Source: Candidatus Krumholzibacteriota bacterium
GTDB lineage: Bacteria; Krumholzibacteriota; Krumholzibacteriia; Krumholzibacteriales; Krumholzibacteriaceae
Direction of reading: 5' to 3'
Assembly (NCBI GenBank): GCA_016932415.1
Contig: JAFGCX010000029.1
Span: 1 to 64,000, forward strand
Length of the DNA: 64,000 bases
The translations under genes and the position numbers were made by a program. The notes beneath the pieces were generated by a model, which was given only the letters and a program-made list of their open reading frames with translations, made no database searches and was not told the DNA's origin. This document shows, in pieces, positions 50,514 to 59,286 of this stretch; within the stretch, counting starts at the first letter, position 1; the number at the start of each line of letters is the position of its first letter.

Positions 50514-51985
50514 ACATTGTAAATCAGCCAATATCGATCAAAGGACAGGCTTCAGGCAAGAAGGCCGGTCTTTTCGCCCCGACCGCCCGGCAAAACGGCA
50601 AAAGCCTATTCGGATCGGGTGGATTTATCGATCTTCTCACTCCCCTTGCCGCTGGTTCATCGAAGCTGAGAAACCTCTCTGCCGGCAGTCTCAAAAAAGA
50701 GCAGGACGCGCGAAAGCGCTCCGTGCCGGAAGGTATCATCGATGGAAAACTCCCATCTCATGTCGATGAGAAAAAGATTTGCCGGGAAGATAATGAAGCC
50801 ACCGCTCTTTTAACCCCTCCGGCGGAGAGGGCGGTGGATATCCCTGGGATCCGCGTTGCTGAATCAGTGACAGTGGAGGCTCTCGATCGCCGGCCAGGCG
50901 TGATTAAAAATCCCGCCTCCGTCGATAAACAGGCTGCCCGGACAGTCCGCGATGACAGGTCAGCTCTGAAAACTGCTCCTTCCATTCCGGTAAGCAGGAG
51001 GCGTGAGATGCTGACGGGTGATACTTCGCGAAATGTAGAAACAGAAAAACAGGATCTGCCGCCGGGCTCATCCCGCACGATGGATGAGGCGGATGAGACT
51101 GCTGGAATGAAGATCGCCTTACCTGGCGCGAAGGAATCCGGCCAGAGACATCTCGATCATAATACTCCGAAAACGGATACGGCTGGCCTGGAGCAAAGGT
51201 ATATATTCGAAGCTGCCATGCGGCAGGCGCCTCGTGCGGAAGAACTTTCCGGTATAAGGGACCGAAAGAACGCGGCAGAGGAGAGCAGGATCAAAAAGCA
51301 GGTCAAAAATGTCGTGGCCGCGGCACCTCGCGCGATAGGGCAGGATGCTGTATCCACGGCCGGGCAGGCCGCCTCTCTTAAGAATATCGATGCCGAAAAG
51401 GAAAACAGGCCGGCTGGCAATGACGTGAGGGAAATAAAAGAAATAACGGTGAAGACCGATGAAGCGGCCGGGAATCGCGAGCGTAGCGACAATCTGATAA
51501 TAGACCGGCATGATATCAGCGCGGCGCAACTCTCTTCGGCAAAATCGGCCGCCGGGAAGGTCCATCTGCCTGTCCAGGTCGCGCAGGTAATTTCCGTCGC
51601 TCAGAGCGGGATCGTTGAACAGATCGTCCATCTCGGCCCCGCGGGAGGCTCAAGCGAGATCAGTATCCGTCTCGATCCGCCCGAACTCGGGGAGATGAAG
51701 ATAAAGGTCAGGATGGATGGAAAGAAAGTGGAAGCGGAGATAATAGTCGATTCACTTTCGGTCAAGAATATTATCAATAGCGATACGGCGCGTCTTAGCG
51801 AAGCGATTTCGCAGGAAGGGTACGTCCTGGAGAACCTCGACGTCTCTGTCGAGGATCCGGGGCACGGTGGCCGATCGTTATTCCAGGAAGAAGATGTCGT
51901 AATCCGTGAGGAGACCGCGCGGAAATCGCCGCGTCAGGATCACCGCGGGCAGATGAATGAAAATGGAATAAATATCCTTGTATAA
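50510..51985 (+). CDS. fliK: Flagellar hook-length control protein FliK
   Basis: 491 residues. The first 370 residues are polar and low in complexity, the ruler region. The conserved C-terminal domain lies near residues 375-450: VHLGPAGGSSEISIRLDPPELGEMKIKV, ending VLENLDVSVEDPG. FliK measures the hook and switches FlhB from hook to filament substrates. The N-terminal sequence diverges between species, so only the C-terminus supports the call. Confidence 0.9.
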   Translation: MNIVNQPISIKGQASGKKAGLFAPTARQNGKSLFGSGGFIDLLTPLAAGSSKLRNLSAGSLKKEQDARKRSVPEGIIDGKLPSHVDEKKICREDNEATALLTPPAERAVDIPGIRVAESVTVEALDRRPGVIKNPASVDKQAARTVRDDRSALKTAPSIPVSRRREMLTGDTSRNVETEKQDLPPGSSRTMDEADETAGMKIALPGAKESGQRHLDHNTPKTDTAGLEQRYIFEAAMRQAPRAEELSGIRDRKNAAEESRIKKQVKNVVAAAPRAIGQDAVSTAGQAASLKNIDAEKENRPAGNDVREIKEITVKTDEAAGNRERSDNLIIDRHDISAAQLSSAKSAAGKVHLPVQVAQVISVAQSGIVEQIVHLGPAGGSSEISIRLDPPELGEMKIKVRMDGKKVEAEIIVDSLSVKNIINSDTARLSEAISQEGYVLENLDVSVEDPGHGGRSLFQEEDVVIREETARKSPRQDHRGQMNENGINILV

Positions 51986-51996
51986 GGAGGAATATC

Positions 51997-52644
51997 GTGA
52001 TTATCAGAGGCGCCAGTTCGAATATCCAGCATTTAACGGAAGTAAATAATGATATCCTCGGCAAGGACGACTTCCTCAAACTGCTTACTGCCCAGTTGAG
52101 TCATCAGGACCCGATGGAACCTCTGGATAATAATGAGTTCATAGCCCAGATGACCCAGTTCAGTTCACTGGAAAAGCTTGAGAATATCAACGCGTCGGTC
52201 GATTCGGAGCTTATGCTCTCGCAATCGATGAACAACGCCCTTTCCACGACTCTTATCGGACGAAACGTCATTCTCCAGAGCAATGTCGTCGATGTCACCG
52301 GAGGAGAGTCGATGGGGAGCGGTTTCTATACCGACAAGGCAGGGACGGCTTTTGTGACGATCACGGATTCAAATGGAGAGACAGTGCGCACGCTCAACGT
52401 CGATGTCACGGAGAAAGGGTTTATCGATATCGAATGGGACGCGAAGGACAATCAGGGAAACGACGTATCAGACGGCGAGTTCTATCTCAGCATAGAATTC
52501 ACCGGAGAGGATGGAGTTCAGGCAATGGCCCTGCCGTTCCTTAACGGCCGGGTCACCTCGCTGAAGTTCTATGACGGCAACGCCTATCTTACAGTGGGGG
52601 GGCATGAGTACAACCTGGCGCAGGTAATCGAGATTTCCGAGTAA
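51997..52644 (+). CDS. flgD: Hook-cap protein FlgD
   Basis: 215 residues, GTG start behind AAGGAGG. The N-terminal KDDFLKLLTAQLSHQDPMEPLDNNEFIAQMTQFSSLEKL is the FlgD signature, and the C-terminal Ig-like/tudor domain (TVRTLNVDVTEKGFIDIEWDAKDNQGNDVSDGEFYL) is complete. It caps the growing hook. Confidence 0.95.
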   Translation: MIIRGASSNIQHLTEVNNDILGKDDFLKLLTAQLSHQDPMEPLDNNEFIAQMTQFSSLEKLENINASVDSELMLSQSMNNALSTTLIGRNVILQSNVVDVTGGESMGSGFYTDKAGTAFVTITDSNGETVRTLNVDVTEKGFIDIEWDAKDNQGNDVSDGEFYLSIEFTGEDGVQAMALPFLNGRVTSLKFYDGNAYLTVGGHEYNLAQVIEISE

Positions 52645-52694
52645 AAGGACAGGATGCCGGGCGGAAACCGGCAGTCAAGGAAGGAGACAGTAAA

Positions 52695-54698
52695 ATGCTG
52701 AGATCATTATTCGCCGGAGTGACGGGGCTGACGAACCATCAGCTCAAGCTCGACGTGATAGGCAATAATATTGCCAACATCAACACGCTTGGGTTCAAGG
52801 CGAGCAGGGTCACGTTCCGGGAGATGTTGACCCAGACTATAAGCGGCGCCTCCAGGCCCAGCGACGGTATCGGTGGAACGAACCCCCAGCAGATCGGTCT
52901 CGGCTCCTCTGTCGGAAGCATAGACACCGATTTTTCCCAGGGCAATATGCAGATCACCGGGATCATGACCGATCTCGCGATCGAAGGAGACGGTTTCTTC
53001 ATCCTCAGCGATGGATACACGCAGCATTACACCAGGGGCGGGGCATTCACTCTCGATGGCAGCGGTTTCATGGTAAATCCCGGGAACGGGTACAAACTCC
53101 AGGGGATCCTGGCCAACGATTACGGCGTGATCCAGCAGGGACAAGGGATCGAGGATATAGCGATCCCGACTTCGATGATCGTACCGGCAAGGGCGACGAG
53201 CGAGATCAGGCTGACAGGGAACCTGCCGGTCGAATCGGATTCCCTCTGCACGATAACGAGGAGCGAACCGTTCATGGCGGCATCCCAGGCTTCCGATCTC
53301 CTGATGTCACTCTACAATGAATCAGGGACAAGGGTGGGGCTTCGCGAAGGAGAGGAGATAATGATCTCGGCCGATGTCGGAGGCACCCATATCGAGACAT
53401 CATTCACTATCGATCGGGGAAGTTCGATACAGGATCTCCTTGACAGCCTCCAGGCGTTTCTCGGGGCGGAGGATGCCGGAATCACCGTCGATCTGAACGC
53501 GAACGGTCAGATCGAGGTCACGGCCAATACAGACCAGATCGCTAACCTCTCTTTGCAGGTCAGCGGGAACACCGTTTTCAACAACGCTTTTCTGAATGAC
53601 GATCTGATCCTCGCCGGTGAGACCGGAACTACAAATGACGCTCTCAGGGCTCCGGCGACCTCGGATGACCTTCTCGAGAACCTCTATTCCGGCGGACTTC
53701 CGGTCGGGATAAGCGGCGACCTGACTATCGGCGGAGACCTTGGAGCGACCAAGATCGATTCATCCACTCTCGAATTCGTTCCAGGCGTGACAACGCTTGG
53801 TGACCTCGCCGCGATGATCGACGAATCTTTCAGGATCACATTCGGCAGCGTGGAGATAGATGACCTGGGCAGGATGATCATCACCGGCGACGTCGGTTCT
53901 GACAGGGAGATCAGTAATATAGATATCTCTTCGGCGGGAGAAAACCTGCCGGCCTTTTCTTTTTCCTCGATCCAGAACGCTTCCGACGGCGGATCGTTCG
54001 ACATGACTTCGATGATCTACGATTCCCTCGGAACGACGCACACTCTTACCCTTACCTTTACGAAGATCGACGGCGAGAACGCGTGGAACTGGGACGCGGC
54101 GATAGATGGAGTGGGCGAGATCCTCTCCGGCGGTTCAGGCATCGCGAGATTCACGTCCGACGGCCTTCTTTCCTCCTTCTCGATAAGCGGAACGGCCGAA
54201 GGAATCCTGATCGATCTGCATAATGAGGCGGAAAACCTCGCCATAACGATCGATCCCGGAGAGATCGGAGCGACATCGAGCCTCTCGCAGTTCAATGCCA
54301 GTTTCTCGGGAAGAATGAACGATATGGACGGGATGGCTATGGGGACGCTCGAGACAGTCTCGATAGACCGGAACGGAGTGATCAACGGGCAGTTCTCCAA
54401 CGGGACGAACAGGGACCTCGCGCAGATCGCGATGGGAGATTTCAACAATCCTAGCGGATTGAACAGGGTCGGAGAGAATATGTTCATAGCAAGCCCGAAC
54501 AGCGGGATGCCGAACCTTGTCTTCGCGGGAACGAACGCTCGCGGGATGATAACTCCCGGTGAGCTGGAGATGTCCAACGTCGACCTCGCCGGCGAATTTA
54601 CCGAGATGATAATCGCGCAGAGAGGGTTCCAGGCGAACGCTAGGATCATTTCGGTTGGCGACCAGATGCTGACAGAACTTGTCAATCTGAAGAAATAG
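52695..54698 (+). CDS. flgE: Flagellar hook protein FlgE
   Basis: 667 residues, larger than E. coli FlgE (402). N-terminal KLDVIGNNIANINTLGFKASRVTFREML and C-terminal MSNVDLAGEFTEMIIAQRGFQANARIISVGDQML are diagnostic. The large central part contains flagellin-IN-like segments (ATKIDSSTLEFVPGVTTLGDLAAMI) and forms the outer hook domains. The ATG follows AAGGAAGGAG. Polymerises into the universal joint outside the cell. Confidence 0.95.
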   Translation: MLRSLFAGVTGLTNHQLKLDVIGNNIANINTLGFKASRVTFREMLTQTISGASRPSDGIGGTNPQQIGLGSSVGSIDTDFSQGNMQITGIMTDLAIEGDGFFILSDGYTQHYTRGGAFTLDGSGFMVNPGNGYKLQGILANDYGVIQQGQGIEDIAIPTSMIVPARATSEIRLTGNLPVESDSLCTITRSEPFMAASQASDLLMSLYNESGTRVGLREGEEIMISADVGGTHIETSFTIDRGSSIQDLLDSLQAFLGAEDAGITVDLNANGQIEVTANTDQIANLSLQVSGNTVFNNAFLNDDLILAGETGTTNDALRAPATSDDLLENLYSGGLPVGISGDLTIGGDLGATKIDSSTLEFVPGVTTLGDLAAMIDESFRITFGSVEIDDLGRMIITGDVGSDREISNIDISSAGENLPAFSFSSIQNASDGGSFDMTSMIYDSLGTTHTLTLTFTKIDGENAWNWDAAIDGVGEILSGGSGIARFTSDGLLSSFSISGTAEGILIDLHNEAENLAITIDPGEIGATSSLSQFNASFSGRMNDMDGMAMGTLETVSIDRNGVINGQFSNGTNRDLAQIAMGDFNNPSGLNRVGENMFIASPNSGMPNLVFAGTNARGMITPGELEMSNVDLAGEFTEMIIAQRGFQANARIISVGDQMLTELVNLKK

Positions 54699-54706
54699 GA
54701 TGAAGG

Positions 54707-54949
54707 ATGATCAAGCTTACAAGACTCGACGGAAGACAGATAATAATTAACTCCGATCTTATCGAAAGTATCGAGGAGACCCCCGATACGATCCTGAGCT
54801 TCACGACAGGCAGGAAGATGATGGTAAGGGAGAAGCTGGAAGAAGTGTTGAATCTTGTAATGGAATACAGAAGCAGATTTCCGATGTACGCCATTCCTGC
54901 AGGTGAACAGAAAATCGATCACAACAGGCATGACCGGAACGAGAGTTGA
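54707..54949 (+). CDS. flbD: FlbD/SwrD family protein
   Basis: 80 residues. MIKLTRLDGRQIIINSDLIESIEETPDTILSF and a following TGRKMMVREKLEEVL match the FlbD family, named SwrD in Bacillus, where it raises motor power. It lies between flgE and motA as in spirochaetes and Firmicutes. Confidence 0.92.
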   Translation: MIKLTRLDGRQIIINSDLIESIEETPDTILSFTTGRKMMVREKLEEVLNLVMEYRSRFPMYAIPAGEQKIDHNRHDRNES

Positions 54950-54982
54950 CAATGGGTTATATAGAGGATACAGGGGACTGAA

Positions 54983-55762
54983 GTGGATCTGGCGACTATT
55001 ATAGGCCTTCTGGTCGGGTTCGGACTGGTGGCATTCTCGATCATTATGGGAGGGAATGCCGCCGGGTTCGTCAACGTCCCGTCGCTGTTGACGACGGTGG
55101 GCGGCGCCTTGTCCGCCACGCTAATAAGTTTCCCTCTCAAGACGATGATGAAAGTGACGAGCATCACCCTGAAGACTATTTTCCACAAGGATAAATCCCT
55201 GTCGGAGTCGATAGGAGTGATCATAAAGTACGCCGAGAAGGCGAGAAAAGAAGGGATGCTATCGCTCGAAGAGGAAGCTGAGAATGAAGAGGACCAGTTC
55301 CTGAAGAAGGGGCTCATGCTGGCAGTAGACGGGACTGAATCGGAACTGCTCAATACGATAATGGCAAACGAGATCAACGCCGTCGAAGCGCGGCATGAAG
55401 AAGGACAGGGCCTCTTCAAGACGATGGCGACCTTTTTCCCCGCCTTTGGAATGATAGGGACGCTTGTCGGGTTGGTCCAGATGCTCAGCCAGATGAACGA
55501 CCCGAGCAAGATCGGTCCGGGCATGGCGGTCGCTCTGCTGACTACTTTTTACGGCGCCCTGGCGGCGAACCTTTTCTGCCTTCCCCTGGCGGAAAAACTC
55601 AAGAGCAGATCGACGAGCGAGGTCCAGAGGATGGAACTGATCGTCGAAGGGATAATGGCTATTAAGTCGGGCGATACTCCGAGAGTCGTCGGAGAGAAAT
55701 TAAAATCGTTCATCTCCCCGAAAGACAGGCTTGGCATGGAGAAGGATGACGACAAGGAATGA
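54983..55762 (+). CDS. motA: Stator protein MotA
   Basis: 259 residues, GTG start, four membrane helices. PAFGMIGTLVGLVQMLSQMNDP and GPGMAVALLTTFYGALAANLFCLPLAEKL are the conserved third and fourth helices. The cytoplasmic loop carries the charged residues (VEARHEEGQ) that touch FliG. It overlaps motB by four bases. With MotB it forms the ion-driven stator; the partner features point to sodium (see findings). Confidence 0.94.
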   Translation: MDLATIIGLLVGFGLVAFSIIMGGNAAGFVNVPSLLTTVGGALSATLISFPLKTMMKVTSITLKTIFHKDKSLSESIGVIIKYAEKARKEGMLSLEEEAENEEDQFLKKGLMLAVDGTESELLNTIMANEINAVEARHEEGQGLFKTMATFFPAFGMIGTLVGLVQMLSQMNDPSKIGPGMAVALLTTFYGALAANLFCLPLAEKLKSRSTSEVQRMELIVEGIMAIKSGDTPRVVGEKLKSFISPKDRLGMEKDDDKE

Positions 55763-56502
55763 GAAGGAAGAAAAAGTCTGACAGTGGAGGAGATGGAGGA
55801 GCGCCGGCATGGATGGTGACGTACGGAGACCTTATGTCTCTGCTTCTATGTTTCTTCGTCATGCTTGTAAGCATGTCGTCGATGTCTGAATCGAAGTTTA
55901 AACAGGCGATGGGATCGCTGCTCGGAGCGCTTGGAGTCATGAAATTTGATTCTTCGATAATGGAACTTGAAAATCCGAATCTCAGCGGCAAGTACCAGGA
56001 AGAGGTAAAGAGGATAGTCAAAGAGTTCGATGATTTCAAGTCGTACGTGATTGATGAAGGGCTTGAGGAATCGATCGAGATCGTCGAGACTGATGAGGGA
56101 ATGCTGATAAGAATGGAAAATACGCTGCTCTTTTCATCGGGTGAGGCGGAGATGAACGAATCGGGGCTTGAACTTCTCGCGAGGGTAGCCGATATCCTGC
56201 TTGAGTTCGATGCCGATATAAGAATAGAGGGACACACCGACAACGTACCGATCCATACGGAGAAATTCCCTTCAAACTGGGAGCTTTCCGCTGAAAGAGC
56301 TGTGAAGGTATTGAAATATCTCAACAGGTTCGGGATCCCCGGGAAGAAATTCACCGCGATCGGCAGAGGTGAATACAGCCCGCTCGTTGAAAACGATACT
56401 GAAGAACACAGGAGCCAGAACAGGCGTGTCGAGATATTTGTTGACTATAAGAAGGAATTGAAAAAGCAGGATATCAGGCATTTTTCCATTCAGGAGGGAT
56501 AA
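55759..56502 (+). CDS. motB: Stator protein MotB, PomB-like ion motif
   Basis: 247 residues. A single helix holds the ion-binding Asp24 in WMVTYGDLMSLLLCFFVML, with Pro16 and Cys31 at the same positions as Vibrio PomB. The C-terminal OmpA-like peptidoglycan-binding domain runs from about residue 145: RIEGHTDNVPIHTEKFPSNWELSAERA and SQNRRVEIFVDY. It anchors the stator to the cell wall. Confidence 0.94.
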   Translation: MRRKKKSDSGGDGGAPAWMVTYGDLMSLLLCFFVMLVSMSSMSESKFKQAMGSLLGALGVMKFDSSIMELENPNLSGKYQEEVKRIVKEFDDFKSYVIDEGLEESIEIVETDEGMLIRMENTLLFSSGEAEMNESGLELLARVADILLEFDADIRIEGHTDNVPIHTEKFPSNWELSAERAVKVLKYLNRFGIPGKKFTAIGRGEYSPLVENDTEEHRSQNRRVEIFVDYKKELKKQDIRHFSIQEG

Positions 56503-56504
56503 AA

Positions 56505-57011
56505 ATGGGTGACGAGGAAAAGACTGAAGAGAAAGCTCCGGAGAAGGTGAAAAAACCATTACTCGGAAATCCTATGATCATGGTCGCCATAATAATCGTG
56601 TTCCAGGCGGCAATAGCTTTCATGATGATAAAGATGCTTGCCCCCAAGCAGGCGGAAGCGACTGATGTCGAACCGAAGGTCGAGAAGGTCGTGGAGGATT
56701 CCGACCCGAGAGGCGAGATCATTCTGATGAGCGACATCGTGATAAACCTGAAGGAAAAGGACAAGCTCTTCTTCCTGAAGGTCACGATAGGACTTGAGGT
56801 CCCCGACAGCGACGTGAAGGCGGAGGTCACCGAGAGGACTCCCCAGCTCAGGGACGATGTTATCGCCATGATCTCGGGGAAAAGCGTCAGCGATATCGAT
56901 TCGCTCGAGGACCGGAACCTGCTGAAGGCGGAATTGACAAGGCGGATAAACGCCTCTTTGCTGTCCGGAGATCTTATCCAGTTGTATTTTTCGGATTTCG
57001 TGATCCAGTAG
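56505..57011 (+). CDS. fliL: Flagellar basal-body associated protein FliL
   Basis: 168 residues. A membrane helix (MIMVAIIIVFQAAIAFMMI) after a charged cytoplasmic N-terminus, then the periplasmic FliL domain (FFLKVTIGLEVPDSDVKAEVTERTPQLRDDVIAMISGKSVSDI and a final LIQLYFSDFVIQ). FliL rings the stator and supports torque. GGAGGG precedes the ATG, three bases after motB. Confidence 0.93.
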   Translation: MGDEEKTEEKAPEKVKKPLLGNPMIMVAIIIVFQAAIAFMMIKMLAPKQAEATDVEPKVEKVVEDSDPRGEIILMSDIVINLKEKDKLFFLKVTIGLEVPDSDVKAEVTERTPQLRDDVIAMISGKSVSDIDSLEDRNLLKAELTRRINASLLSGDLIQLYFSDFVIQ

Positions 57012-57021
57012 AGGAGTGATC

Positions 57022-58026
57022 GTGGTAGAGGTGCTTACACAGGAGAGTGCGGATCAGCTGATCGATTCGATAAAGAGCGGATATATCGATCTCGAATCGT
57101 TCGACTTCGGATCAGCTGCCAGGGCGGTACCGTACGATTTTTCGAAACCACACTCTCTTTCGAGGGGTTTCATCAATAATCTGGCCACTCTGAGCGATGG
57201 ATTCTCAAAAGCGGCATCGATGACGCTTTCGACATATTTCCGCGGTACCATTACTGTCACACCCCGTGGATCGAGCCACCTGCTCTTCCAGGAATTCATA
57301 GGGATGACGAAGATGCTCTCCTGCCTGGGAATCGTGAACCTTTCCCCGCTGAGAGGGCAGAGCGTGATGAAGATAGATCCATCGATCGTCTTCTCGCTCG
57401 TAGACAAGCTGATGGGTGGAAGGGGTGAGCCGCTCGGGGAAGAGCGCGAATTTACCGAGATCGAGTCAAATGTGGCGCAGAGGATCATGAAAAGGCTTCT
57501 GGATGACCTGAGAATCGGGGGAGACAGGTTCATAAAACTCGAGCCGAGCGTCTCAAGGATAGAGAACAATCCTGAATTCGTAAATATATGCGCCGGAAGT
57601 GAGCGGGTGATCGCCCTGCATTTTGATATAAACATGGGTTCCTTCACGGGAGAGATCACATTCTGTATCCCCGTTTCGGCGTTCGAGTCTGTTATAGATA
57701 TGTTCGATCCGGTCGATGAGATCCCCGAGAGGACTCCGGCCGAGAAACAGCAGGACAGGAATTTTTTGAAGAACGCGCTGAGAAAAGTATCACTCGATTT
57801 AAGCGTTGAGATAGGAAAGACGGAATTGAGCCTTTACGAAGCGAAAAATCTTAAAAAGGGCGACCTGATCATACTCGATAACAACGTCAGGGAACCCGTC
57901 GATATCATAGTCGAGGGTATAAGGAAATTCAAGGGTATCCCCGGCCATGTAAGCGGAAAGAAAGCGGTAAGACTTACATCAGTGAATAATGAAGGAGGAA
58001 GCAGTGACGACGCAGAAGGAAAATGA
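57022..58026 (+). CDS. fliM: Flagellar motor switch protein FliM
   Basis: About 334 residues from the GTG at 57022, with GAGGAG five bases upstream; a GTG at 57016 lies inside that site. The N-terminal EVLTQESADQLIDSIK is a recognisable form of the CheY-binding LSQxEIDALL segment. The middle domain has FFRGTITV-like sequence and MKIDPSIVFSLVDKLMGGRGEP; the C-terminus is a SpoA domain. It forms the C ring and receives CheY-P. It overlaps fliN by 23 bases. Confidence 0.94.
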   Translation: MVEVLTQESADQLIDSIKSGYIDLESFDFGSAARAVPYDFSKPHSLSRGFINNLATLSDGFSKAASMTLSTYFRGTITVTPRGSSHLLFQEFIGMTKMLSCLGIVNLSPLRGQSVMKIDPSIVFSLVDKLMGGRGEPLGEEREFTEIESNVAQRIMKRLLDDLRIGGDRFIKLEPSVSRIENNPEFVNICAGSERVIALHFDINMGSFTGEITFCIPVSAFESVIDMFDPVDEIPERTPAEKQQDRNFLKNALRKVSLDLSVEIGKTELSLYEAKNLKKGDLIILDNNVREPVDIIVEGIRKFKGIPGHVSGKKAVRLTSVNNEGGSSDDAEGK

Positions 58027-58558
58027 GAAGGCCGGAGCCATGAACGGCGCCGACGCGTCCGAAGAGGCCAGCGCCAGGGCGGCGGGGGACGCGGCCGGTG
58101 AAATGTCTGAAGCAACCGGCGCCGCGGAGGGCGGAAAAGGCGATTACCCGCCCGCACAGTCTGGAAGCGATCTGATAGACAGCGAAGCCGGTGCCGTCGA
58201 TGAATCGATATCGACTGTGATAAACGAACTGGAAAAGAATAATGTCACCACCGAAGACGCGCTCGAGGAATTCCACGTCGCCGACGTGCAACGCCCCGTG
58301 AATCGTCCGGCGAGGACCGACGACAATATCGATCTGCTTATGGACGTGAACGTGACGCTCAGGGTCGAGCTGGGAAGAACGACAAGATCGATAGAGGAAA
58401 TAATGAGCCTGAATCCGGGAATGGTGATAGATCTTGACAGGAAAGCGGGCGACAATGTCGACCTCTTTCTCAACAGGAAACTTTTCGCCAGGGGAGAAGT
58501 GACGGTGGTAGAGGGTAATTTCGCGGTCAGGATAACCCAGCTGATAGGCCGGATATAG
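58004..58558 (+). CDS. fliN: Flagellar motor switch protein FliN with long acidic N-terminus
   Basis: About 184 residues from the GTG at 58004 (GGAGG five bases upstream, within fliM). Residues 1-105 are rich in Ala, Glu, Gly and Asp and appear disordered. The last 75 are the SpoA domain: DLLMDVNVTLRVELGRTTRSIEEIM, GMVIDLDRKAGDNVDLFLNRKLFARGEVTVVEGNFAVRI. FliN completes the C ring and binds the FliH-FliI complex. A typical FliN has a shorter extension. Confidence 0.93.
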   Translation: MTTQKENEKAGAMNGADASEEASARAAGDAAGEMSEATGAAEGGKGDYPPAQSGSDLIDSEAGAVDESISTVINELEKNNVTTEDALEEFHVADVQRPVNRPARTDDNIDLLMDVNVTLRVELGRTTRSIEEIMSLNPGMVIDLDRKAGDNVDLFLNRKLFARGEVTVVEGNFAVRITQLIGRI

Positions 58559-58570
58559 AAAGGTATAATC

Positions 58571-59011
58571 ATGTTTGTCAGGACCGGACTCGTATTGTCA
58601 TTGATGATCGTTCTTTTATCGATCGCCGGAGATATCGGCGCCGCTGAAACCGATTCGATCCTTCCCAGCGCGGGAAGGATACTGATCGCCTGTCTGATCG
58701 TGGCGATGCTTATTTACGCGTCGATCTTCATGCTGAAAAAGCTCTTCTTCAAGGGGAGCGGCAGGGTAGCGGGATCGATAAGCATGGTCGGATCATATCC
58801 GATGGGACAGAGGAGCAGGCTCTGCCTCGTCGAAGTGGCGGGCAAGGTCCTGCTGCTCGGTATAACTCCCCAGCAGATATCCAGAATAGATGAATTCGAA
58901 CCATCGGAGATAGAAGAGATCGAAAAGCCATCCAAAGTCAAATCGTTCATAAAACATCTCCAGGATTTCTCGGCGAAGCAGGATGTTGCAAGAGGATCAT
59001 CCACTGGTTGA
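58571..59011 (+). CDS. fliO: Flagellar export gate protein FliO
   Basis: 146 residues. A short exported N-terminus with a hydrophobic leader is followed by a membrane helix (ILIACLIVAMLIYASIFML) and the conserved cytoplasmic SISMVGSYPMGQRSRLCLVEVAGKVLLLGITPQQI. FliO assists FliP ring assembly. It is the last gene before an operon break. Confidence 0.88.
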   Translation: MFVRTGLVLSLMIVLLSIAGDIGAAETDSILPSAGRILIACLIVAMLIYASIFMLKKLFFKGSGRVAGSISMVGSYPMGQRSRLCLVEVAGKVLLLGITPQQISRIDEFEPSEIEEIEKPSKVKSFIKHLQDFSAKQDVARGSSTG

Positions 59012-59286
59012 ATATTTTACCGCGGCCGCCGGGGTCCTTCCCGGCCGCCCCACCGGCCGGGAGACAGATCGGGAATCAATTGCCAGAAACCGGTGATAAA
59101 CCTATCATAACACCTTTAAAAAAATAACGATATGGAACCGGGAAATATCTGCCCGAATTCGCGCACTATTTTCCTCCTTTCCTCCGTGGCATATCTATTG
59201 CCCTCTTTTAATGGAAACCATTTCCCACTCGGGATGCTCCGTCATCGTATTTTCCGGCGGACGCATCGATCAGAAAGAGGCGCGAA
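59012..59286. other. Intergenic region with hairpin and promoter
   Basis: A perfect eight-base-pair hairpin, CCCGGCCG (59040-59047) with CGGCCGGG (59054-59061), lies after fliO but lacks a T-run. Next is an AT-rich tract, then the sigma-54 promoter of fliP. No gene is seen; an open frame in the overlapping +1 register is rejected. Confidence 0.55.
59187..59202 (+). promoter_or_regulatory. Sigma-54 promoter of the fliP operon
   Basis: TGGCATATCTATTGCC has GG at 59188-59189 and GC at 59200-59201 ten bases apart. Transcription would begin near 59213, about 75 bases before the TTG of fliP. Confidence 0.87.
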
